Positions 58,079 to 64,000 of a stretch of DNA of 64,000 nucleotides are shown piece by piece. Each line of letters opens with the position of its first letter. The stretch's first letter is position 1. Both the position numbers and the translations under genes were made by a program. Under the pieces are notes generated by a model that had not been told where the DNA came from, ran no database searches, and saw only the letters and a program-made list of their open reading frames with translations. Source of the DNA: Cohnella sp. AR92 (GTDB lineage: Bacteria; Bacillota; Bacilli; Paenibacillales; Paenibacillaceae); the NCBI RefSeq assembly GCF_003990975.1, contig NZ_RZJR01000015.1, forward strand, positions 58,037 to 122,036. The letters run 5' to 3'.

Positions 58079-59209
58079 CTATCCTTGTGCATTCGGGCCA
58101 AAGGCGCTATTGCGGCCTGGATGCCCGGCCAGGCCGGTAATCAGATTGGCCAGATGGCCGAAGTCGACCGCAACCTTGCCGGTGCGGTTAGCGAGATGCA
58201 CGCAGATCGGGACGGCGGCGACTCCCGCGGAGACTAGAGCGAGATCGAAGTCGACCTTCGACGCCTCCTCGACCGCTCTCTTGTAGTCTGCGATTCCGCG
58301 AACCGGACTGACGGTTCCCGCGATCTGGGCTCCCCAGCTAAGGAGCGATTGCGCCAGAGGCACTGCCAGATTCCCGATGGTCACCACTCTCCGTCCCGCC
58401 AGCAGCCGATGAAGGTATCCTTCATCCTTCAGCGAGTAGTTAACGGTGGAGGAAGTGAACCTCAGCGACTCGGGCTGAACGCCGTAAGCTCGCCAAATGG
58501 CGAACAACAGCGGTTGGAATAAAGGGCGCCTCGAGAGCGGAACCCCGACCATCGAAGCCGAGCGAATGCAAGACGCAAGCTCGTCGCGTCCTTGATAATC
58601 GGGAATGTCGACTCCGGCATAGCTTAGAAAATTCCCCTCTCGCCGGACTTCGTCCAAGGACAGCACCGTATCTTGAGCCAGCGTAAGCAATTCTCCGTCT
58701 CCAAGCCGAACGAGCGAATACGGCTGCTTCTCGGTCAGCGCTCTCTCCAGCTCCTCATAAACCGCTTGCGTTCCTAACAGAGGGATTCCTCTATGACGAA
58801 GAGCGGCGATTCCCGCCGCCAGAAATTCCTCAAGCGAGACGTTCGGAAACAGCAGATCGGGAGGCAAGTGTCCTTCCAGCAGACTCTCCCCTCCGACGAA
58901 TATGCCATCCTTGTAGCCTTCCGCGTAGCGATCCCGTTCTTCTGCCGGAGCTTCGGCCTTCGCCTGCTTCTCGGAGATCTCCGGCGAGCGAGAGCGGCGA
59001 GGCGTCTTCCGGTAAGAGCGGCGTTTGTGCCCACGGGTTCCTCGCGAAGAGCCTCTTCCCTTCAAGCTTTTTCTCGCGGCTTCCGCCGGCTTCGTTCGCA
59101 AAGGATTCGACGCCGTTCGCCTTGCCGGCCCAAGCGCAGCCTCCGCTCCGGGGGCCGCTGCCTGCTTCCGATCCGTTGCCGCCTGCGCGGCTGTTCCGCT
59201 TCTGCTCAT
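58079..59209 (-). CDS. GT-D fold glycosyltransferase with basic head and GxxxG segment
   Basis: A 376-residue protein from ATG 59209 (ATGA overlap with the nucleotidyltransferase gene). Residues 1-90 are low-complexity and basic (KGRGSSRGTRGHKRRSYRKT). YAEGYKDGIFVGGESLL follows at about 95-111. The catalytic part (about 145-376) has YSLVRLGDGELLTLAQD, whose DGE is the metal motif of GT-D enzymes (DUF1792 type, known from serine-rich adhesin glycosylation in streptococci), and DLALVSAGVAAVPICVHLAN near the end. It extends a protein-linked glycan in characterised relatives. The head is absent there. Confidence 0.9.
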   Translation of the reverse strand: MSRSGTAAQAATDRKQAAAPGAEAALGPARRTASNPLRTKPAEAARKSLKGRGSSRGTRGHKRRSYRKTPRRSRSPEISEKQAKAEAPAEERDRYAEGYKDGIFVGGESLLEGHLPPDLLFPNVSLEEFLAAGIAALRHRGIPLLGTQAVYEELERALTEKQPYSLVRLGDGELLTLAQDTVLSLDEVRREGNFLSYAGVDIPDYQGRDELASCIRSASMVGVPLSRRPLFQPLLFAIWRAYGVQPESLRFTSSTVNYSLKDEGYLHRLLAGRRVVTIGNLAVPLAQSLLSWGAQIAGTVSPVRGIADYKRAVEEASKVDFDLALVSAGVAAVPICVHLANRTGKVAVDFGHLANLITGLAGHPGRNSAFGPNAQG

Positions 59210-59931
59210 GGCAGCGACCCCTTCAGTCTGCGGCTTGCCTCCTCCAGCGATTCGAACGTTCCCGCGTCCGTCCACCAGCCGTCAAGAACCTTATAATGCA
59301 GCTTGTTCGCGGCGGCGTAGGCATTATTGACGTCCGTAATCTCGAGCTCTCCTCTTCGGGAAGGCCGAACCTGATCAATGACTTGGAATACGTCCGACTG
59401 ATAGAAATACAGGCCGGTTACGCAATAGGAGGACAAGGGGTGCTCCGGCTTCTCCTCGATGAACTCGATTTTCCCCGTTGCGCTGTCCAGCTTCGGTACG
59501 CCGTAACGTCTTGGATCGAGCACTTCCTTCAGAACGACCATGGCTCCATCCGATTGCTTCTCGAAAGCATCCACGAACGGAGCGAGCGACGGCTCGAAGA
59601 GATTGTCCCCCAGGAGAACCACCAGCTTCTCGCCCGGACGGACGATCGGTCTTGCCAGCTCGAGAGCTTGAGCAATCCCTCCCGCTTCTTCCTGAACCCG
59701 GTAGATCAAGGAGACTCCCCAATCCCTTCCGCTTCCCAGCACCTCGACGAACCGGCCGATCGAGACCCTTCCCGTTACGATAACAATATCTCGAATCCCC
59801 GCCTCCCGAAGCTTTGCCACCCCGTAACAGATCATGGGGTAAGACGCCACCGGAAGCAGATGCTTGTTGTTCCAGTAAGTTAACGGCTTGAGTCGCGTTC
59901 CCGTGCCTCCTGCCAGTATGACTGCCTTCAA
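59206..59931 (-). CDS. Sugar-1-phosphate nucleotidyltransferase (RmlA-like)
   Basis: A 241-residue enzyme that joins a sugar 1-phosphate to a nucleotide, releasing pyrophosphate. KAVILAGGTGTRLKPLTYWN with NKHLLPVASYPMI is the catalytic signature, VVLLGDNLFEPSL the metal site, and FIEEKPEHPLSSYCVTGLYF the sugar site. It starts at TTG 59931 after GGGGAGGG; no ATG fits. Length is of the short RmlA group lacking the C-terminal extension. With D/E at the usual positions it is probably a glucose-1-phosphate thymidylyltransferase, but no RmlB/C gene is in the window. Confidence 0.92.
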   Translation of the reverse strand: MKAVILAGGTGTRLKPLTYWNNKHLLPVASYPMICYGVAKLREAGIRDIVIVTGRVSIGRFVEVLGSGRDWGVSLIYRVQEEAGGIAQALELARPIVRPGEKLVVLLGDNLFEPSLAPFVDAFEKQSDGAMVVLKEVLDPRRYGVPKLDSATGKIEFIEEKPEHPLSSYCVTGLYFYQSDVFQVIDQVRPSRRGELEITDVNNAYAAANKLHYKVLDGWWTDAGTFESLEEASRRLKGSLP

Positions 59932-59986
59932 CGAATACCCTCCCCATGTCGTGCTGTCTGTCCGTCCCGCCCTACTTAGGGCGTTA

Positions 59987-60721
59987 TCAGATAAAATTGC
60001 GAGGGTCCAAATTCCACTTCTCCATGAAAAGGCGGTAGTTCCTCTCCACAAGCTGCTGTTGGGCTGCCGTTCCCGCTTGCTGGAAGCTCGCGCTGCCATC
60101 ATGATGAATCACGACATCCTGGCAGATCAAGAGACCGTAGCCATGCAGCCGCGCTCTCAAGCAGTAATCGTCGTCCTCGTAATGGCCGGGGCTGAATCTC
60201 TCATCCAGAAGGCCGATTCTCTCCATCAGCTCCCTGCGCAGAACGAGGCAGAACCCGACGAGCCGTTCCGCTCTTCTCCACTTCGCCGGATTGGATTGAT
60301 TGACTCCCTCCGCAATTCGCTGGAACTCGTCGAGATCGGCGTAAGGATACTGGACCTGCTGCTTCCCGCTCACCTGATTGGACATGGGACCTACCATTCC
60401 GACGTCCGGGGAGCTGTACAAGGCCGTGTTCAAATTGTCCAGCCAGTTCGCCGAGACAACCGTATCGTTGTTCAGCAGAACAAGAGTATCGCCCGAGGCG
60501 AGCCGCATCCCTTTGTTGCAAGCGACCGGAAACCCCTCGTTGCGGGCGAGTGAGATGAAGGGGATCCGCTCGCTCAGGCACCAGGTTGTCGTTCCGTCTG
60601 ACGAGCCGTTGTCCGCGATGATAATCTCATAATCCGATTTCGTGTGCTTGCGTATCGATTGCACGCAGCGCGCCAACAGATCAAGTCGGTTGTAACTAGG
60701 GATGATGATGGACGTCCGCAT
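59987..60721 (-). CDS. GT2-family glycosyltransferase
   Basis: A 244-residue GT-A enzyme: TSIIIPSYNRLDLLARCVQS, YEIIIADNGSSDGTTTW, TLVLLNNDTVVSANWLDN and FSPGHYEDDDYCLRARLHG. It is closely similar in motif layout to the catalytic domain of 56666-58069 and 43787-45175 but has neither tail nor module. ATG 60721 overlaps the upstream gene by 26 bases. Likely part of the same glycan assembly as its tagged relatives. Confidence 0.92.
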   Translation of the reverse strand: MRTSIIIPSYNRLDLLARCVQSIRKHTKSDYEIIIADNGSSDGTTTWCLSERIPFISLARNEGFPVACNKGMRLASGDTLVLLNNDTVVSANWLDNLNTALYSSPDVGMVGPMSNQVSGKQQVQYPYADLDEFQRIAEGVNQSNPAKWRRAERLVGFCLVLRRELMERIGLLDERFSPGHYEDDDYCLRARLHGYGLLICQDVVIHHDGSASFQQAGTAAQQQLVERNYRLFMEKWNLDPRNFI

Positions 60722-61838
60722 CGTAGACCACCCCTCCCACAGCCTTGCGGTTACGTACCGAATCCCCGAAGTAGAGCCGCTTGCCTCTTGCCTCCATCGC
60801 CGTGCGCCAAGCCTCCAGATGATCGCCTGCGGCTTGCCGCGTCAAGATTCTCAGGGCCGCAGAAGCTTGCGAGGGGTACTTCCAATCCACATTCGCGACC
60901 GTGCCGATCCTAAGCCCCTTGAGCACCGCAGCGGCATGGGCTTTGACCGGAACGGACAGCGTATTCGGCCCCAATATGTCCAGCGCCGCACGGGATAAAG
61001 CGAAAGGCAGGGCCGCCATCGTATTCATCTTAAGATCCGCCCGGCCTAGCGACACGTTCAGAAATTCATGGAAACGATCGATCGTGCCGCGATGTTGGAA
61101 CAGGTTCCCAGGCGTCGAGCGGTCATTCAAGGCGACGTCAAGACGAGTATCGCATTCCCAGAGATATCGGGCGAGCGTCTCCGCAGGCACCGCCTGATCG
61201 GCATCCGCGAAGACGACGATGTCTGCTCCGGTAAGCTTGGCGCCCAGCGCCCTGCCAATGCTCGGATCCATTCCGGTTGGAAAATGCGCGATCGTCGCTC
61301 GCGGGTGTCTCCTCAGTTCGTTCATCCTTTGCTCTTGAGCGTCCCCGCAGACAAGAATGATCTCTTGGAACGGAAGCGCATCAAGCGCTTGAAGCAGAAC
61401 GCTCGGCGAACGGGAATCGGGGCCGACATAAACCACGGCGGCGGCTGTTCCTCCGATCCCGATCGGAATGTAAGTATGAATCGAGCCGGCCCCTTTCATG
61501 GCCCCGTCGCCGAATGCCTTCGCGCCGCTCCAGTTGGCTTGCCATTCCTTCGTTCTCTGCCCGTTCAGCCTGCTTGGCCGTTGCTCATTCCACTTTTGCT
61601 GAACGTACGCTTTGAGCTCCTCCGTCGAGCCGCCGGGGAACGAGCTTCTCCAGGATCTGCCGACGGCTTCCCCTTCCCTCTGCAGTTGCTGAAGCACCGG
61701 AGTCCATGGAATCCGCCGATCCGGCCCGCGCCTCCCTCTCCGGGCGGCGGAACGGCCCGAGCGCGGGACGGAAGTTCGCTTTCGGGCAGAACCCGAGCGG
61801 CTTCGCTTCGCCTTTGCCGGTCTGCTGGCGCGTCCCAT
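60696..61838 (-). CDS. GT2-like glycosyltransferase with basic head
   Basis: A 380-residue protein. Head 1 to about 42 is Arg/Lys/Ser-rich (SRPAKAKRSRSGSARKRTSV...). A linker with LKAYVQQKWNEQRPSRLN follows. The catalytic part begins near IPIGIGGTAAAVVYVGPDSR; the metal motif is DIVVFADADQAVPAETLARY, and LDVALNDRSTPGNLFQH is the acceptor loop. The same ALND pattern occurs in the gene upstream (61843-62706), so the two are paralogues. It overlaps 59987-60721 by 26 bases. Confidence 0.88.
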   Translation of the reverse strand: MGRASRPAKAKRSRSGSARKRTSVPRSGRSAARRGRRGPDRRIPWTPVLQQLQREGEAVGRSWRSSFPGGSTEELKAYVQQKWNEQRPSRLNGQRTKEWQANWSGAKAFGDGAMKGAGSIHTYIPIGIGGTAAAVVYVGPDSRSPSVLLQALDALPFQEIILVCGDAQEQRMNELRRHPRATIAHFPTGMDPSIGRALGAKLTGADIVVFADADQAVPAETLARYLWECDTRLDVALNDRSTPGNLFQHRGTIDRFHEFLNVSLGRADLKMNTMAALPFALSRAALDILGPNTLSVPVKAHAAAVLKGLRIGTVANVDWKYPSQASAALRILTRQAAGDHLEAWRTAMEARGKRLYFGDSVRNRKAVGGVVYDADVHHHP

Positions 61839-61842
61839 CGCT

Positions 61843-62706
61843 TCACCTCACCATCCATCTTTGTCGGCTTCCGTCTTCGTATCCGCCCCGATTATCGGTA
61901 TGGCTCACCAGCCATTGAATGGCTTCCAGATGATCCCCGACGATGAGAGGCTCCAGCGAATGGTGCCTTTCTCTCCGGGTTCGGAGCGGGTTAAGGGTTC
62001 CTACGTCTACATGCTTTACTCTCTGGACGACCAATCTCGAATGAATCGCCATCGTGTGGGCAAGCGGAGGGACCGATAGAGAAGCGGCCCCTATCGTTTC
62101 CAATGCCTTTCGGCTGATCGCATGGGGGACCGCGGTCATGGAGGCCCCCATCAGATCGGAACGGTCAAGCAACGAATTCAAGGCGTGCTTAGCCAGCACG
62201 ACTCCATGAACGCTCTCTTGCCTCGTCGGTCCCGAATAATCGTTCAATGCCACGTCGGTGCCGTTCTTCACGGCGTCGACGAAAGGCCTCAATTGCGAAG
62301 CCGGGATTACCATATCGGCGTCGATAAATAATAGAATCTGGCCGAGCGCTTCCCTCGCCCCTACGGATCTTCCCACGTCATGGCCGAGGGGACGATCGAA
62401 CACCAACACTCTCGCCCCGCTGTCCCGGGCGATCTGCAGGGAGCCGTCGGATGAACCGTTCACGACGACGATCACTTCCGTTCCCGGATGCACCCGCTTC
62501 GCTTCGCGAATGACCCTGGCCAGCGTCCTTCTCTCGTTCATAACCGGGATAATAACCGAGATGAGCGGGGAGGACCAGGGCGAGGCGTCGACCGCCGAAC
62601 GCTTCATACTTGCTGCCGCTATTTCCTGTCTTAAGGGAGCACGCCCGCGACGGGACGAGACAGGAACTCGGGCTGCCTTCTTCGTCCTGCCTGTTTTGCC
62701 AGCCAA
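61843..62706 (-). CDS. GT2-family glycosyltransferase with basic head
   Basis: A 287-residue protein. Head 1 to about 35 is basic (GKTGRTKKAARVPVSSRRGR). The GT2 domain has LISVIIPVMNERRTLARVIR, TEVIVVVNGSSDGSLQIARD, QILLFIDADMVIPASQLRPF and DVALNDYSGPTRQ. First gene of the leftward run after the fibre gene, with 220 bp upstream that must hold the promoter; a CATACAATG on the leftward strand near 62740 resembles a sigma-K -10 box but has no convincing -35. Four bases separate it from the next gene. Confidence 0.9.
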   Translation of the reverse strand: MAGKTGRTKKAARVPVSSRRGRAPLRQEIAAASMKRSAVDASPWSSPLISVIIPVMNERRTLARVIREAKRVHPGTEVIVVVNGSSDGSLQIARDSGARVLVFDRPLGHDVGRSVGAREALGQILLFIDADMVIPASQLRPFVDAVKNGTDVALNDYSGPTRQESVHGVVLAKHALNSLLDRSDLMGASMTAVPHAISRKALETIGAASLSVPPLAHTMAIHSRLVVQRVKHVDVGTLNPLRTRRERHHSLEPLIVGDHLEAIQWLVSHTDNRGGYEDGSRQRWMVR

Positions 62707-62881
62707 ACCAATCCACCCCCTTATTCGGGCAACGGTTTACATGACATTGTATGTGTAACGTGTCCATGCGCAACGGCACCTGTACGCCTCGGCAGCCGCA
62801 CACGCCAAGGAATCGAATCCAAACATGAGCGAAAGTATCCGCTTATGTACCAGGAGTTTGTCTTCCATTGCTAAAAAAGCC

Positions 62882-62920
62882 AAACAGCGGCCCAGAAAAG
62901 ATGCTCTTTGGCCGCTGTTT
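62882..62920 (-). terminator. Terminator of the fibre gene
   Basis: An 11-bp stem AAACAGCGGCC/GGCCGCTGTTT; the leftward strand continues GGCTTTTTTAG. It begins 7 bases after the stop at 62927. Confidence 0.85.
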
Positions 62921-62926
62921 GTTTCG

Positions 62927-64000
62927 TTAACCTCTATTCCCAACCGCAATCCATTGAATCCACCCTTGAGGCTCCGGAGCGAATCTTGTGCGAACGATCT
63001 CGATTACCGCGCAATCGGGTTCCTTCCGCTTCAAGACGCATGCGCAGGAAGGATGATCCGCCATGGCCAGGATGACATACGAAGCGTTCGGGTAGGGCTG
63101 CTCGAACGCAACCGTCAATTCAAGACTCTCCGTCGCGCCTTGGAACGTGTAAGGCTGATTGCCGAACAGCAAGGATACGTTAGGCTGTGAAGCGATCACC
63201 GGCATGAAGGCCAAGTGGGCGCTCGTTACCGAGCCGCCGGCCAGTTGGTCCGCACCGACGCTTCCCGCGCTCAGCTTGGAGCTGGTGACGCTGCCGTCCG
63301 CCAGATGGCTGCTCGTGATGTTGCCTTCGGAAGGGGCCAACCGGTTGATTTCGTTCTTCTGTTGAACGACATTCTGTTGAAGATCCAACAGAAAATCAAT
63401 CAAGTGGTCCGACAACTTGTCGCCAGTCACGCTGCCGTCAGCTAGTTGCTCGCTTCCTACCGCGCCCGCTTGCAGCTTCGCGCTGCTCACGCTGCCGTCC
63501 GCCAGTTGCTCGCTTCCTACCGCGCCCGCTTGCAGCTTCGCGATGCTCACGCTGGCGTCCGCCAACTGTTCGCTTCCTACCGCGCTCGCTTGCAGCTTCG
63601 CGCTGCTCACGCTGCCGTCCGCCAACTGCTCGCTTCCTACTGAGCTTGCTTGCAGTTTCTCGCTGCTCACGCTGCCATCCGCCAGTTGCTCGCTTCCTAC
63701 CGCGCTCGCTTGCAGCTTCGCGCTGCTTACGCTGCCGTCTGCCAACTGCTCGCTTCCTACCGAGCTTGCTTGCAGCTTCGCACTGCTCACGCTGCCGTCC
63801 GCCAGTTGCTCGCTTCCTACCGAGCTTGCTTGCAGCTTCGCGCTGCTCACGCTGCCGTCCGCCAGTTGCTCGCTTCCTACCGAGCTTGCTTGCAGCTTCG
63901 CGCTGCTCACGCTGCCGTCCGCCAGTTGCTCGCTTCCTACCGCGCCCGCTTGTAGTTTCTCGCTGCTCACGCTGCCGTCCGCCAGTTGCTCGCTTCCTAC
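62927..64000 (-). CDS. Fibre-like protein with 20-residue repeats, 5' end beyond window
   Basis: The reading frame is open to the window edge. At least nine 20-residue units of the type VGSEQLADGSVSSAKLQASS (60-bp DNA repeats, about 63430-64000) form the shaft, as in triple-stranded beta-helix fibres of phage tails and spore filaments. After them come LIDFLLDLQQNVVQQKNEIN, a likely trimeric coiled coil, three more diverged repeats (HLADGSVTSSKLSAGSVGAD), and a C-terminal strand-rich head with TVAFEQPYPNASYVILAMAD and GWIQWIAVGNRG, resembling H-type lectin or tail-tip domains. It is probably the surface filament served by the adjacent glycosyltransferases; that link is inference. Confidence 0.85.
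   Translation of the reverse strand, partial: VGSEQLADGSVSSEKLQAGAVGSEQLADGSVSSAKLQASSVGSEQLADGSVSSAKLQASSVGSEQLADGSVSSAKLQASSVGSEQLADGSVSSAKLQASAVGSEQLADGSVSSEKLQASSVGSEQLADGSVSSAKLQASAVGSEQLADASVSIAKLQAGAVGSEQLADGSVSSAKLQAGAVGSEQLADGSVTGDKLSDHLIDFLLDLQQNVVQQKNEINRLAPSEGNITSSHLADGSVTSSKLSAGSVGADQLAGGSVTSAHLAFMPVIASQPNVSLLFGNQPYTFQGATESLELTVAFEQPYPNASYVILAMADHPSCACVLKRKEPDCAVIEIVRTRFAPEPQGWIQWIAVGNRG
63430..64000. repeat. 60-bp tandem repeat inside the fibre gene
   Basis: About nine and a half copies in exact 60-base phase, each containing GCCAGTTGCTCGCTTCCTAC or a close variant. High identity between copies predicts copy-number variation and possible assembly collapse. Confidence 0.92.

Noticed and set aside
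63446..63955. Rightward frames with ASYRARLQLRAAHAAVRQL repeats
   Set aside because: Antisense of the fibre gene repeats; no start signals, and the leftward frame has a recognisable shaft, coiled coil and head.

Overview
The window looks like a chromosomal segment of an endospore-forming Bacillota of the Paenibacillus/Cohnella type. It carries a gerK-type germinant receptor operon, a gerE remnant, a YhcN-like spore lipoprotein, two CgeB-like proteins, DUF4183 proteins and a FapR-type operator in front of a fabH gene. No tRNA, rRNA gene or CRISPR array was seen.

The window has two visibly different halves. Positions 1 to about 29.84 kb are AT-richer and hold mostly small, leftward genes of unknown function with several decayed ones. 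Recognisable pieces are an ATP-dependent DNA ligase cut by the window edge, a small serine resolvase, a potassium-channel-like protein, an agr-type peptide signalling operon (membrane protein, AgrB, AgrD, LytTR), an IS66 element, DUF4183 genes, an amidoligase next to a gamma-glutamylcyclotransferase-like protein, a phospholipase-D-fold protein, a family of three helix-turn-helix proteins beside a 42-bp-period iteron array, a HAD protein and a Dam-type DNA methylase. This is what an integrated prophage or plasmid-like element looks like. Its right end coincides with a gerE gene that stops abruptly after its HTH motif, so the element probably sits inside gerE.

Positions 30 to 64 kb are GC-richer and tightly packed. 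First comes the gerKA-gerKB-gerKC operon. Next is a signalling operon of a diguanylate cyclase with Hpt and two receiver domains, a lone response regulator and a hybrid histidine kinase. A YhcN/YlaJ-like lipoprotein gene follows, then fabH with a near-perfect sigma-A promoter and a FapR box. The remaining 22 kb is a surface-glycan locus. Three glycosyltransferase genes read rightwards and end at a 51-bp hairpin repeat array. Facing them is a long leftward cluster with further glycosyltransferases of the GT2, GT4 and GT-D types, two CgeB-like proteins, a nucleotidyltransferase, a UDP-GlcNAc 4,6-dehydratase / reductase / 2-epimerase trio and another SDR enzyme. At its upstream end lies a 20-residue-repeat fibre protein that runs off the window.

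The most striking feature of the glycan locus is shared appendages. Many of its unrelated enzymes carry Arg/Lys-rich tails and a GxxxG aromatic-glycine segment that also forms the ends of two small very basic proteins encoded among them. I infer a glycosylation machine assembled on a scaffold, probably for the spore surface. All family assignments are by eye from sequence motifs; no database search was possible.
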